A stretch of DNA of 53,592 nucleotides from an uncultured Bacteroides sp. (lineage in GTDB: Bacteria; Bacteroidota; Bacteroidia; Bacteroidales; Bacteroidaceae), in assembly GCA_949285025.1 (NCBI GenBank), contig CASDXG010000052.1, positions 1 through 53,592 on the forward strand, read 5' to 3'. Positions within the stretch are counted from its first letter, which is position 1. Every line of letters starts with the position of its first letter. The notes under the pieces were generated by a model. The model was not told the origin of the DNA, ran no database searches, and saw only the letters and a program-made list of their open reading frames with translations. The position numbers were made by a program, and so were the translations under genes. Shown here in pieces: positions 34,457 through 44,538 of this stretch.

Positions 34457-36718
34457 TTATTCCTGTTCACTCAATGGACGGGTTTCCTTAGATTTCCCGA
34501 AATCTTTATTAGGCTGATTGCCCATCACAAATTTCAACGTTCCTCCTTTTATGATATCATTATAGGTTATATAAGCCTTATCATAAGGATCACCGTTCAA
34601 ATACACCTGCTGAATATAGATATTTTCCTTGCTGTTATTCTCGGCCTCGACTGTAAATTGGTTACCGCCTCTCACATTTATACTCATCTTGCTGAAGCGC
34701 GGACTACCAAAAACATACACACCATTACACGGATTTACCTGATAAAATCCCATAGACGACAAGATATACCATGCAGACATCTGGCCGCAGTCTTCATTAC
34801 CAATGATACCGTCCGGCTTGTCTGTATAGAATTCATCCATAATGAAACGGACTTTTTCTGCCGTTTTCCACTGCTGACCGGCAAAAGCATAAAGATACGT
34901 AACATGATGACTCGGCTCGTTTCCATGTGCATATTGTCCAATTAATCCTGTAATATCACTGGAAGCCCCTTCGCCCATGCTGTCATTATTGACAAAGAAG
35001 GAATCCAATTTCGCGGTAAATACGTCATCCCCTCCAAAAAGATTAATTAAGCCATAGGGATCTTGCGGTGCAAAGAATGTGTATTGCCAGCCATTCCCTT
35101 CTGTAAAGTCACCGACTCCATGTATAGAACGTGCAGGATCGTAAGGAGTACGCCAGGAACCATCATCCAATTTCGGGCGGATGAAATTAATTGACTGGTC
35201 AAAATAAGTCTTGTAATAATCTGCGCGTTTTGCATACAATTCATAGTCATCCTGCTTACCCATCTTCTTTGCCATACGTGAAATTCCCCAATCATCTACA
35301 GCATATTCCATCGCAATAGAAGTAGCCTCATGCACTTTATCTGCCGGAATATAACCTTTCTCCATCACATAGGGAACAGCATTCTGATTCGGATTCGTAG
35401 CAGTAGCCTTCATTGCAGCAAGAGCTCTTTCTGCATCGAAGCCTGTAAATCCTTTCAGATAAGCGTCTGCAATGATAGGAACGGAACTATATCCGGGCAT
35501 GGTATTCGTTTCTCCGTTCATTAAAGTCCAGATAGGAAGTTTGCCTTGCTGGTCATAAACGGTCAACATTGCATTGATAATATCATCCACACGTTCGCTT
35601 TGGGTGATAGTCATCAACGGGTGCAATGCACGATAAGTATCCCACGTAGAGAACGTAGTATAATTAGGTTTATCTCCGGAAGAATATATCATATCATCAA
35701 TACCACGATATTCCCCATTCACATCGCAGAACAAAGTAGGAGCAATCATCGTATGATACAAAGCAGTATAGAATACTTTTTTCGCTGTTTCATCCTGATC
35801 GTCTACAATAATCTTCGCCAACTGTTCATTCCAACGCTTACGACTGTCATTCATAACGCGATTAAAATCCCAATCAGGCAACTCGGCATCCATGTTCAAA
35901 GCCGCGTTATCGCAACTTACCGGAGAAAGAGCAACCTTAATATTCACTTCTTTCACATTACCAAAAGTGAGTACACTTTTTACAGAAGCCACGCGCAACT
36001 GGTCACCCGTCTTGGGAGTATTGTCATCGTATGCCGTAAACTGTTCTATTTTCTTATCGCTCTTCAACACAAAATATATCCGGCGGTTAGGGCTCCATCC
36101 ATGCACATAACGATAACCTTCCACAGTATAATCATCAATCTTATGAATATAACTTTCATAAGCATTCGTACCGTTTCCTTCACGCAAATCAATCAAAATA
36201 GAAGCCGGCTTTCCTTCCGGATATGTATAGCGGTGTAATCCGACCCGATCGGTTGCGGTCAATTCCGCTTTAATCTGATACCGATCGACCATTACGGAAT
36301 AATAATCCGGGCGGACAACCTCCGTCTCATGAGAATAGAATGAAGCATATCCATCCTCAAACCCGTCCTGATTTCCACGCGGAGTGCGAATCTCATTTAA
36401 AGGCATTACCAAGACATCTCCCAAATCGGTACATCCCGTTCCACTCAGATGTGTGTGAGAAAATCCGATTAAGATACTGTCTGAGTAATGATACGCAGAT
36501 GTCCAGTCCCACCCTTTATGAATATTGCTCGGCCCCAACTGCACCATCCCAAAAGGAACACTTGTTCCCACAAATACATGCCCGTGATAACCAGACCCGA
36601 TGTATGGGTCTACATACTGCACTAAATCTCCTACTTCAGGAGAATCTGACGTTACACCATTGCAACTGACTAAAGCCAGCATGCAAAGCATACCCGACAT
36701 TGTTTTGAATAGTTTCAT
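34457..36718 (-). CDS. GH92 family alpha-mannosidase, lipoprotein
   Basis: Calcium-dependent exo-alpha-mannosidase family that trims alpha-1,2 (and some other) linkages from N-glycans or yeast mannan. The 753-residue protein has a lipoprotein signal with Cys19 (LCMLALVSC) and is full length for GH92. Landmarks are YVDPYIGSGYHGHVFVGTSVPFGMVQLGP at the N-terminus, TFSTWDTYRALHPLMTI, EGNGWQYTFFAPQDPYGL, and GNEDCGQMSAWYILSSMGFYQVNPC. No SusC/SusD pair or other glycosidase is adjacent, so it is not part of a visible polysaccharide utilisation locus. The MBL-fold gene lies 40 bases upstream on the same strand. The exact linkage specificity is not readable. Confidence 0.93.
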   Translation of the reverse strand: MKLFKTMSGMLCMLALVSCNGVTSDSPEVGDLVQYVDPYIGSGYHGHVFVGTSVPFGMVQLGPSNIHKGWDWTSAYHYSDSILIGFSHTHLSGTGCTDLGDVLVMPLNEIRTPRGNQDGFEDGYASFYSHETEVVRPDYYSVMVDRYQIKAELTATDRVGLHRYTYPEGKPASILIDLREGNGTNAYESYIHKIDDYTVEGYRYVHGWSPNRRIYFVLKSDKKIEQFTAYDDNTPKTGDQLRVASVKSVLTFGNVKEVNIKVALSPVSCDNAALNMDAELPDWDFNRVMNDSRKRWNEQLAKIIVDDQDETAKKVFYTALYHTMIAPTLFCDVNGEYRGIDDMIYSSGDKPNYTTFSTWDTYRALHPLMTITQSERVDDIINAMLTVYDQQGKLPIWTLMNGETNTMPGYSSVPIIADAYLKGFTGFDAERALAAMKATATNPNQNAVPYVMEKGYIPADKVHEATSIAMEYAVDDWGISRMAKKMGKQDDYELYAKRADYYKTYFDQSINFIRPKLDDGSWRTPYDPARSIHGVGDFTEGNGWQYTFFAPQDPYGLINLFGGDDVFTAKLDSFFVNNDSMGEGASSDITGLIGQYAHGNEPSHHVTYLYAFAGQQWKTAEKVRFIMDEFYTDKPDGIIGNEDCGQMSAWYILSSMGFYQVNPCNGVYVFGSPRFSKMSINVRGGNQFTVEAENNSKENIYIQQVYLNGDPYDKAYITYNDIIKGGTLKFVMGNQPNKDFGKSKETRPLSEQE

Positions 36719-36758
36719 AACTTTTGAATTGATTATTTGAATTTAAGTTTACATGATT

Positions 36759-37763
36759 TTATTTCAATGCTTTCAGTTTCACAATCTCTCCCAACTCAGG
36801 CAGCAATACAGGTATTCCTCTTTTAGCAGCTTCCGAAGCAAAGACGTGGGGAGGATCGAACAATGGCTCATCCGAAAGATCAAACGTTCCATAATGCATC
36901 GGGATCGTCATGCGCGCATTCATCTCTAACGATGCAGTCAACGCATCGTAAGGAGAAATATGATTAGGCTGCATGAACCAACGAGGTTTATAAGCTCCTA
37001 TGCCTATCATGCAATAATCTATATGAGGAAATAGCTTAGGCAATTCCTTAAAATGAGCAGCATATCCGGTATCTCCGCTATTATAAACAACGATTCCATC
37101 GCACTCTATCATAAAGGCTCCCCACAAACGTTCTCCTCCATCATTTACTCCGCGCTTACTCCAATGCTGGGCGGGGAGGAATGTCAAACACAAATTTCCG
37201 TCTACGTGCTGCTGATACCATGCAGCCTCTATTACGTGCATTGCGGGAAACCAGTTTTTAATCAGTGTTCCGGTACCTATTCCACAGAAAAGTTTCATCT
37301 GCGGATTAAGAGCAAACAACCGGGATATGCTCGGCTTATCCAGATGATCAAAATGATCGTGACTGATAAGAAGGTAATCAATTCCACAAAAGATCGAAAC
37401 GTTTGCAGGAAAAGCACTTCGTCTTTTCACAAAAGGAATGCTTCCAAATACAGGATCTATCATGAAACGTTTTCCACCTATTTGGAGAAAAAAAGAATTA
37501 TGTCCCAACCAGATAAGAGAATTACCGACAACTGCATCTAAAGAGGAAAGGAAATGTATCTTCGGATTCCACTTTACCGTACGCTTTTCTTTGCGTTGAG
37601 GATTCGGAGACAGGCGCCATTTCAAAACACTCCCCATTCCCGGTTTCCAACGATGTTGCCGATTAAAGAATTTTCCCTTTACCGTAGGATTTCCTCTCCA
37701 ATGCGGATTAACAGTTGCCAGAAGCTCATTTTTCCTGAAAGTAATTCTTTCGCCCATAACCAA
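36759..37763 (-). CDS. MBL-fold metallo-hydrolase (UlaG/NAPE-PLD-like)
   Basis: A 334-residue protein with the beta-lactamase-like metal site HDHFDH (135-140), the preceding LIWLGHNSFFLQIGGKRFMIDPVF, and NSGDTGY, MIGIGAYKPRWFM and IPMHYGTFDLSDE further on. The arrangement matches the UlaG / NAPE-phospholipase D-like branch. No signal peptide is evident, so it should be cytoplasmic. ATG at 37757 is an alternative start. It probably hydrolyses a phosphodiester or lactone; the substrate is unknown. It is flanked by the GH92 and acidic-protein genes on the same strand. Confidence 0.85.
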   Translation of the reverse strand: MVMGERITFRKNELLATVNPHWRGNPTVKGKFFNRQHRWKPGMGSVLKWRLSPNPQRKEKRTVKWNPKIHFLSSLDAVVGNSLIWLGHNSFFLQIGGKRFMIDPVFGSIPFVKRRSAFPANVSIFCGIDYLLISHDHFDHLDKPSISRLFALNPQMKLFCGIGTGTLIKNWFPAMHVIEAAWYQQHVDGNLCLTFLPAQHWSKRGVNDGGERLWGAFMIECDGIVVYNSGDTGYAAHFKELPKLFPHIDYCMIGIGAYKPRWFMQPNHISPYDALTASLEMNARMTIPMHYGTFDLSDEPLFDPPHVFASEAAKRGIPVLLPELGEIVKLKALK

Positions 37764-37865
37764 GTCATAAATAAAAAAAGCAGAATGTCATTTACAGAAA
37801 TTCAGCTCTCCCGTTTTTTCTCCCTTTGCAAAGCTGCGCTATACCAATCAAGCTTCCACAAAATC

Positions 37866-38315
37866 TTACTTTTCCAATAAATCTTTCAAAAAGGCATCAA
37901 GCTCTTCATCCAAACCTTTCAATAATTCTTCGTCCAACAGCAAAGTATCCTCATCATCGACAAGCATCAATTCTACAATGGTCTCCTTCTCGTCATCAAC
38001 CAATACGAAAGAATAAGGTTTCAATAAAGACAAATCATCGAACATCCCCTGTTCCTTCAACTCGACAATGGCTTTGCGAAGAACAAGTTCCGTCTCTTTG
38101 TTAAAGGCATCACTCCCGTAATCAATCCATTCATTAACTCTCACTCGAGAAAGTTCTTCCTCATCATCATTAAAAATAAGTAATTCTCCGCTATCTTGAT
38201 TAGGTTGCAAATGAATATCTGTCACCTCTTGATTAACGGTATTACCTTTATATCGGCTCACCGCGTCTTTAATGGCCGATAATACAGATGCATAAGATTG
38301 CTCACTCAATGTCAT
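37866..38315 (-). CDS. small acidic protein of unknown function
   Basis: A 149-residue soluble protein, very rich in Asp, Glu and Leu, especially the C-terminal part (LVDDEDTLLLDEELLKGLDEELDAFLKDLLEK is helical and acidic; only its pattern is noted). No signal peptide, membrane segment or known motif is visible. It has its own -7 box at 38340-38347. The 102 bases between it and the MBL-fold gene hold no clear terminator, so it may share a transcript with it. I do not recognise a family. Confidence 0.75.
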   Translation of the reverse strand: MTLSEQSYASVLSAIKDAVSRYKGNTVNQEVTDIHLQPNQDSGELLIFNDDEEELSRVRVNEWIDYGSDAFNKETELVLRKAIVELKEQGMFDDLSLLKPYSFVLVDDEKETIVELMLVDDEDTLLLDEELLKGLDEELDAFLKDLLEK

Positions 38316-38339
38316 AATATTAACCTTTTTCTTTCATCC

Positions 38340-38347
38340 CAAAAATA
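38340..38347 (-). promoter_or_regulatory. -7 box for the acidic protein gene
   Basis: TATTTTTG on the minus strand matches TAnnTTTG, 24 bases before the ATG at 38315. Confidence 0.55.
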
Positions 38348-38380
38348 CAAAAAAACCAAATATCACGAAATTTATTCCTA

Positions 38381-39373
38381 TTATTTATGATTAAATCGTT
38401 CCATTTGCAATGACAAACGGGACATTATTTGCTCTTTTCTCTCCAACTGCATTTCATAAAAGTCCATGATTTGCATCAATTCGGTGTCGGGTGTGAGATA
38501 AGAACGGGATTTTCCTAACCATTGAATAGCGGAAGTCAAATCACCTTCCATCTCACAGGCCAATGCCATATTAAATGATGCATACATTTTTTGCTTTTTC
38601 GATTTTACGCTTTCATACACCTTTTCCCATATTTCCTTTGCTGCTTTCCAATCATTTTCCCGTACATATACACCGGCATCCCGCATTTCCGGGCTGCCTC
38701 CATCGAAATATATACGGTCCGTCTGCACCCAATATGGCACAAGCTTTTGCGACAAAGTCAAAGAAATTAACGATGCAATATCCTGATGGATTGCATCGAC
38801 AGATAAAGTCGATTCGATATCCCAATACAAACTGTCAGAATAACAAACAGAAGCTATCGGTTTTTCACGGGAAGGTATGTAGATATTTAGCAGAGGAGTT
38901 ATCTTCGCTTCAAGAACCGGAAAAGCAACCGGCATATCCGGATACGAGACCTCTATCTCATTCATTTCCAGCTTTACTCTTTCCACCGACAGCAACACAT
39001 CGGCATCCAAAGCTTCTGTCAACTCCACAATTTCCCCTTCTGACAATATATGCGGTGAGAATTTCTTCGGAGCTCCCGCGTACAATGCAGAATCGCATAT
39101 AACCACCTGATCAAAATAATGAGAATCTGCCAATGCTCCGGCCAATGCCTCTGCCATAAGTTTTGCATCACCTTCCTGTTCCCCCAAAGCTATCTGACCT
39201 TTTTTACGGGGAGCTGCCGGCGGAGCATTGTTAATCACAGCAACCTTATTTACCTGTTCCGGGAAATTTACTTCGGCCGGATAAAGCTGTTCAAACGAAA
39301 TTGTCCGTATAGAATTACACGAAACAAAACTGAACATCAGCAACATTAAAAGACAAGAAATGTACGACCTCAT
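38381..39373 (-). CDS. DUF6340-like lipoprotein with TPR-like C-terminus
   Basis: A 330-residue lipoprotein: the signal MRSYISCLLMLLMFSFVSCNS has its lipobox Cys at 19. The first part (ISFEQLYPAEVNFPEQVNKVAVINN, and LAGALADSHYFDQVVICDS) resembles the DUF6340 family of Bacteroidetes. The C-terminal region (WKAAKEIWEKVYESVKSKKQKMYASFNMALACEMEGDLTSAIQWLGKS as a pattern) looks like one or two tetratricopeptide repeats. It probably sits in the periplasm or outer membrane; its function is unknown. It has its own promoter-like box upstream. Confidence 0.72.
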   Translation of the reverse strand: MRSYISCLLMLLMFSFVSCNSIRTISFEQLYPAEVNFPEQVNKVAVINNAPPAAPRKKGQIALGEQEGDAKLMAEALAGALADSHYFDQVVICDSALYAGAPKKFSPHILSEGEIVELTEALDADVLLSVERVKLEMNEIEVSYPDMPVAFPVLEAKITPLLNIYIPSREKPIASVCYSDSLYWDIESTLSVDAIHQDIASLISLTLSQKLVPYWVQTDRIYFDGGSPEMRDAGVYVRENDWKAAKEIWEKVYESVKSKKQKMYASFNMALACEMEGDLTSAIQWLGKSRSYLTPDTELMQIMDFYEMQLERKEQIMSRLSLQMERFNHK

Positions 39374-39397
39374 AAAAAATACATACTTTTAATATGA

Positions 39398-39405
39398 CAA
39401 ATTTA
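39398..39405 (-). promoter_or_regulatory. -7 box for the DUF6340-like gene
   Basis: TAAATTTG on the minus strand matches TAnnTTTG, 24 bases before the ATG at 39373. Confidence 0.55.
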
Positions 39406-39479
39406 AACATTCTATTTCATTCCACTCCAACAAGTATCACTAAAAAGAAGAATTTATAAGTAATCTTTAGAGGAAATAA

Positions 39480-39523
39480 AAAAATCCCCGAGAATTGAGT
39501 AAATCACAATCTCGAGGATTTTT
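39480..39523 (-). terminator. terminator after secA
   Basis: AAAATCCCCGAGA pairs with TCTCGAGGATTTT with one mismatch. On the minus strand the stem is followed by a run of T. It lies about 30 bases after the secA stop. Confidence 0.75.
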
Positions 39524-39552
39524 TCCTGCCAATCCTTTATCTTAGAAATACA

Positions 39553-42500
39553 TCAAGCATTTTTTCCATGACAATTCTTATACTTCAGGCCACTTCCGCA
39601 CGGACAAGGATCATTACGTCCTACGGTTTTCTCCGCCCGATAAGGCTCATGTTTTGCCTCACGCGTATCTTTTCCTGCAGCCGCCTGCTGTGCCGGATCA
39701 TTCAAATCCTGCTTTTGCTCTACATATTGTTGTTTTGGACGAGACGGTTCAGGAGCAGCCGCGCGAACTTGTTCCGGATCGGGAACAGGAATCTGCCCGC
39801 GCATCAATATAGAAACGGTATTATTGTTGACCTTCGCCACCATATTATCGAATAACGTAACCGACTCCAATTTAAAAATCAACAAAGGATCCTTCTGTTC
39901 ATAACTTGCATTCTGTACAGATTGCTTCAGATCATCAAGTTCACGAAGGTTTTCCTTCCAAGCATCATCAATTGTATGCAACAGTATCGCCTTTTCAAAT
40001 GCTTTCACAATCTCCTTCGATTCACTTTCATAAGCCGCCTTTAGGTTTACAGCAATGTTATACATCCGTTTGCCATCCGTAATCGGTATCAAAATATTTT
40101 CGTACATCTGTCCTTGTGCCTCATAAACTTTTTTGATAACCGGATTAGCAACCTGTGCCATGCGCTCTGTCTTCCGCTTAAAAAGAATCATTGCTTCATC
40201 GAAAATCTTATCAGTCAAATCTTCTTTTTTCTGGTTTTTAAAGTCGGTTTCCGAGAACGGAATCTCCATTGCCAATGTCTGAAGGACTTCCATTTTAGCA
40301 TCTTCATATGTAGGTTGTGCGACAGCATTTTCACAACGTTCCCATATCATATTCACAATATCCATGCCTATACGTTCGCCCATCAAAGCATGCCGACGTT
40401 TCGTATAGACAACTGTACGTTGTTTATTCATTACATCATCATATTCCAACAGACGTTTACGAATGCCGAAATTGTTCTCTTCCACTTTTTTCTGTGCCCT
40501 CTCAATAGATTTCGAAATCATAGAGTGCTCAATCATCTCGCCTTCTTTAAATCCAAGACGGTCCATATACTTGGCAATGCGGTCGGATGCAAACAAACGC
40601 ATCAAGTCATCTTCTAAAGAAACGAAAAATACAGAAGAGCCCGGGTCGCCTTGTCGACCGGCACGTCCACGCAACTGACGGTCAACACGACGAGATTCAT
40701 GACGCTCTGTACCAATGATTGCCAAACCGCCCGCAGCTTTCACCTCCGGACTTAATTTAATATCCGTACCACGACCTGCCATATTTGTCGCAATCGTAAC
40801 CGTACTTGTCTGACCGGCCTTTGCCACTATCTCGGCTTCCTTCTGATGAAGTTTTGCATTTAATACATTATGCGGAATCTTTCGCAAGGTAAGCATCTTG
40901 CTTAACGTTTCAGAGATCTCAACAGATGTCGTACCAACCAACACCGGACGTCCCGCTGCAACCATTTTTTCAACCTCTTCAATCACGGCTTTATACTTCT
41001 CACGTTTAGTCTTATATACGCGGTCATTCATGTCGATACGCGCAATCGGTCGGTTGGTCGGTATGACAACTACATCCAATTTATATATATCCCAGAACTC
41101 TCCGGCCTCAGTTTCTGCCGTTCCTGTCATACCGGATAACTTATGATACATTCGGAAATAATTCTGAAGCGTAATTGTTGCAAACGTTTGAGTTGCAGCT
41201 TCTACTTTGACTCCCTCTTTAGCTTCTACAGCCTGATGCAATCCGTCACTCCAACGACGCCCGTCCATGATACGCCCCGTCTGCTCATCTACAATCTTCA
41301 CCTGGCCATCTATCACTACATAATCGGTATCTCTCTCAAACATTGTGTACGCTTTCAGCAACTGATTTATCGTATGTACACGTTCCGACTTGACGGCAAA
41401 ATTTGTCATCAGTTCATCCTTTTTCGCAAGTTTCTCCTCCTCTGTCAAACCAGTCTCGTTTTCCAGAGCAGAAAGTTCAGCGGCAATATCAGGCAAAACA
41501 AACAATGTCGGATCCTGAGAATTCCCTGTTATCAAATCAACACCCTTATCTGTCAGGTCGGCACTCTTCAGCTTTTCATCTACGACAAAGTATAAAGGCT
41601 CTACAGCTTCCGGCATACGTTTATTATTTGCCTCCATATAAATTTCCTCTGTCTTAAGCATTCCCGCCTTGATTCCCGGTTCGCTCAAGAATTTAATCAA
41701 CGCTTTATTACGAGGCAAAGCCTTATGACTTCTAAACAAGGCCAAAAAGCCGGCTTCAACATCTTCTTTTTTATCGGAAGCTATTAAACGTTTTGCATCA
41801 GCAAGCAGTTGGGTAGCCAGTTTTTTCTGCGCTTCGACCAATCTTTCCACCAATGGTCGTAAAACTTCAAATAATTGTTGTTCTCCTCTCGGCACCGGCC
41901 CTGAAATAATCAACGGCGTACGGGCATCGTCAATAAGTACAGAGTCGACCTCATCGACTATTGCATAATTGTGTTTCCTCTGCACAAGATCTTTAGGACT
42001 GACCGCCATATTATCACGCAGATAATCAAAACCGAATTCATTGTTCGTTCCAAATGTTATATCTGCCATGTAAGCCTTACGACGAGCTGCCGAGTTGGGC
42101 TGATGCTTGTCTATACAATCCACGCTAAGCCCGTGGAACATGTATAAAGGTCCCATCCATTCTGAGTCACGCTTTGCCAGGTAATCGTTGACAGTAACCA
42201 CATGAACTCCGTTACCGGTCAAAGCGTTCAAGAACACCGGAAGTGTCGCAACCAATGTTTTACCCTCACCTGTGGCCATTTCCGCAATCTTCCCTTGATG
42301 CAAAACAACGCCTCCAAACAGTTGGACATCGTAATGTATCATATTCCACACGGTTTCATTCCCTCCGGCAACCCAGTGATTTTTCCAAATAGCGTTATTG
42401 TCTTCTATACGGACGAAGTCACGTCCTTCTCCTGCCAGTTCCCGGTCAAAATCGGTTGCGGTTACAACGATTTCTTCATTTTCCACGAAACGTCTAGCTG

Positions 42501-42849
42501 TATCCTTCACGATAGCAAACGCCATCGGCAGGACATCATTCAAAGCTTTTTCATACTTGTCAAGAACCTCTTTCTCCAGTTTATCTATCTGACTGAATAA
42601 TGCTTCACGCTTTTCCAAGTCTGTCGATTCCACTGAAGCCTTCAGTTCTTCTATTTTCCGATTCTCTTCCTCCGCCGAAGCCTTGATATATTTTTTCAAT
42701 TCTGCTGTCTTAGCACGAAGTTCATCATGACTCAATTTTACAACCTCCGGATAAACCTCTTTAATTTTATTCACCCAAGGTTGAATTTCTTTCATATCGC
42801 GAGACGCTTTATTCCCAAAAAGTTTACTTATAAATTCATTAAATCCCAT
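39553..42849 (-). CDS. secA: SecA, preprotein translocase ATPase
   Basis: Motor of the Sec pathway that pushes preproteins through SecYEG. The 1098-residue protein is of the long Bacteroidetes type. It shows Walker A MATGEGKT (191-198), the DEAD-like block [22 protein letters not shown], the helicase motif [12 protein letters not shown] with [16 protein letters not shown], and the C-terminal zinc motif [14 protein letters not shown] that binds SecB or ribosome. An inserted Lys/Glu-rich segment near residues 45-85 and a longer middle region explain the size. The upstream phosphatase-like gene is 105 bases away on the same strand, with a promoter-like box between. Confidence 0.97.
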   Translation of the reverse strand: MGFNEFISKLFGNKASRDMKEIQPWVNKIKEVYPEVVKLSHDELRAKTAELKKYIKASAEEENRKIEELKASVESTDLEKREALFSQIDKLEKEVLDKYEKALNDVLPMAFAIVKDTARRFVENEEIVVTATDFDRELAGEGRDFVRIEDNNAIWKNHWVAGGNETVWNMIHYDVQLFGGVVLHQGKIAEMATGEGKTLVATLPVFLNALTGNGVHVVTVNDYLAKRDSEWMGPLYMFHGLSVDCIDKHQPNSAARRKAYMADITFGTNNEFGFDYLRDNMAVSPKDLVQRKHNYAIVDEVDSVLIDDARTPLIISGPVPRGEQQLFEVLRPLVERLVEAQKKLATQLLADAKRLIASDKKEDVEAGFLALFRSHKALPRNKALIKFLSEPGIKAGMLKTEEIYMEANNKRMPEAVEPLYFVVDEKLKSADLTDKGVDLITGNSQDPTLFVLPDIAAELSALENETGLTEEEKLAKKDELMTNFAVKSERVHTINQLLKAYTMFERDTDYVVIDGQVKIVDEQTGRIMDGRRWSDGLHQAVEAKEGVKVEAATQTFATITLQNYFRMYHKLSGMTGTAETEAGEFWDIYKLDVVVIPTNRPIARIDMNDRVYKTKREKYKAVIEEVEKMVAAGRPVLVGTTSVEISETLSKMLTLRKIPHNVLNAKLHQKEAEIVAKAGQTSTVTIATNMAGRGTDIKLSPEVKAAGGLAIIGTERHESRRVDRQLRGRAGRQGDPGSSVFFVSLEDDLMRLFASDRIAKYMDRLGFKEGEMIEHSMISKSIERAQKKVEENNFGIRKRLLEYDDVMNKQRTVVYTKRRHALMGERIGMDIVNMIWERCENAVAQPTYEDAKMEVLQTLAMEIPFSETDFKNQKKEDLTDKIFDEAMILFKRKTERMAQVANPVIKKVYEAQGQMYENILIPITDGKRMYNIAVNLKAAYESESKEIVKAFEKAILLHTIDDAWKENLRELDDLKQSVQNASYEQKDPLLIFKLESVTLFDNMVAKVNNNTVSILMRGQIPVPDPEQVRAAAPEPSRPKQQYVEQKQDLNDPAQQAAAGKDTREAKHEPYRAEKTVGRNDPCPCGSGLKYKNCHGKNA

Positions 42850-42909
42850 TTGTATCGACTATGTTTATTATTAGCTATAAGATAATGTGTAAAAAATATT
42901 ACGAATGTG

Positions 42910-42917
42910 CAAAAATA
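42910..42917 (-). promoter_or_regulatory. -7 box for secA
   Basis: TATTTTTG on the minus strand matches TAnnTTTG, about 60 bases before the secA ATG. It lets secA be transcribed separately from the two upstream genes. Confidence 0.5.
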
Positions 42918-42954
42918 ACAAAATATGGAAACATTTGCACGATAACCGAAACTT

Positions 42955-44538
42955 TTAGTTTCCTATCCCATATAATGGGGATTGCACCGAAGCGTTCGGT
43001 GCACGAATTCTCATGAAATGCGCAATCGTGGGAGCAATTGTCGTGATTTTAACTGGAGTATATATTATTTCCGGACGCACATTGTTTCCCATAAAAAACA
43101 AAGGAACAGACGAATATGCCTCACGGACCAGATGAGAGGTTTGCGTATATTCATCCACCATCGTCCATCCCGGCATCACTTCCACATAAATGTCACCTGA
43201 ATGATTTGCGTTGAAACTATTTTTTATCTTATCGATTTTAGGAGTCCATGCTCCCAATAATAACCGTTGGGAAGTATATGCATCCTGAACTCCGCTCATT
43301 TGTACGATAAAATCGGCCGACTTATTTAATATTTCGGTCAGATTTATTTTCTTTTCTTCTATCAGTTTGTGATTAAGGAACAGTTGCCTTTCATGAAAAG
43401 TTTCCACATATTGCCCTTGTCCGTAAACCGCCATCAGATACATGTTCAGCAAAGCTGCACAACGTTTCATGTAGAATTTGCCTCCGGGTATGCGGTAAGC
43501 AGACAAATCTCTCGTGTCCTGTTCAGAATAACCCGTTGAGGTAATGAAAAACAAAGCGTTATTCAAACCAATTTTCCGTTCCACCAAATCCAACAGATCG
43601 CCTATTGCGTTATCTAAGCGAACATATACATCTTGAATTTCCATTGTATATTCCGCATCGGATTTATGGGCATAATTGCCGGCATAATACGACAAAGACA
43701 ATAAATCGGGGACAGCATCTTTTCCTATCGCCGTCTTATCGAAACATTCGCTTACCAATCGGTTTACCTCATCGTTTACAAAAGGACTTGTTTTAAACCG
43801 TTTATACTTAACGGAACGTTCGTCGGTAAAGTCATGTTTAAAAGTCAGTTGTTTCGCGTTTGATGTCAAATATTTGTAAGACGTTACGGGTAAGTACGGT
43901 TCCCAAGCCTGATTATCTATCCGAAAATCAAGTCCTTTATGATCATTATATGTCGTAACCCACTCAGGGAAAGTGCCATAATAAGTAGAACCGCACCATT
44001 TTCCGGTTTCATCATTAAGCCAAAATACTCCTTTTGATGCATGTCCGCCAGAGAAAACCGCCATTTCCCGTGTGGGAGCTATCGCATACACTTCAGCCAT
44101 TCCTCCCGAAGCAATAATCAATTCATCCGATAGTGTTGATACCTGCAAATGCGTCGGAGATGTATTTTCCTGCGTATAAATCCCCATGTAATCCCCATCG
44201 TCCGCACTTTTTACAATGCGCAAAGAAGCGCGATCCATCCAACGGTTTCCGACAACGCCATTATAAAAAGGTGTAGTTCCCGTATAAACCGATGCTACGG
44301 CCGAAGTCTGATCCACATCTATAAAGTCGTATTCCGCATTACAATATACGCGTCCTTCTTTCCATAACCGCTTAAAACCTCTCTCTCCATATAAAGAAAA
44401 AAAAGCTTCAATGTAATCCATCCGCAACTGGTCTATCGTCAATCCTATAACCAATTTAGGAACAGAAGGTGAATTTTGAGCTTGTAATCCGGAAACTAAG
44501 AAGGCCGTCAGTAAAGATGTCAGTATGCGTTCTTTCAT
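42955..44538 (-). CDS. exported alkaline-phosphatase-superfamily protein, metal site apparently degenerate
   Basis: A 527-residue exported protein (signal MKERILTSLLTAFLVSGLQAQ) of the PafA/NPP-like branch of the alkaline phosphatase superfamily. Fold landmarks: LTIDQLRMDY with Asp36, QTSAVASVYTG with a candidate nucleophile Thr78, and SGGHASKGVFWLNDETGKW. The other metal ligands seem lost. Where active relatives have TDxxGH, this has SLSYYAGNYA (281-290); where they have TADHG, this has TSTGYSE (333-339). It may therefore be a pseudoenzyme. Its ATG overlaps the DUF4105 stop by four bases (ATGA), so they are coupled, and secA follows. The alignment was made by eye. Confidence 0.82.
   Translation of the reverse strand: MKERILTSLLTAFLVSGLQAQNSPSVPKLVIGLTIDQLRMDYIEAFFSLYGERGFKRLWKEGRVYCNAEYDFIDVDQTSAVASVYTGTTPFYNGVVGNRWMDRASLRIVKSADDGDYMGIYTQENTSPTHLQVSTLSDELIIASGGMAEVYAIAPTREMAVFSGGHASKGVFWLNDETGKWCGSTYYGTFPEWVTTYNDHKGLDFRIDNQAWEPYLPVTSYKYLTSNAKQLTFKHDFTDERSVKYKRFKTSPFVNDEVNRLVSECFDKTAIGKDAVPDLLSLSYYAGNYAHKSDAEYTMEIQDVYVRLDNAIGDLLDLVERKIGLNNALFFITSTGYSEQDTRDLSAYRIPGGKFYMKRCAALLNMYLMAVYGQGQYVETFHERQLFLNHKLIEEKKINLTEILNKSADFIVQMSGVQDAYTSQRLLLGAWTPKIDKIKNSFNANHSGDIYVEVMPGWTMVDEYTQTSHLVREAYSSVPLFFMGNNVRPEIIYTPVKITTIAPTIAHFMRIRAPNASVQSPLYGIGN

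Noticed and set aside
35546-36238. 230-codon plus-strand open frame inside the GH92 gene
   Set aside because: Antisense shadow of a full-length GH92 gene; the translation is Ile/His/Arg-rich with no recognisable motif.
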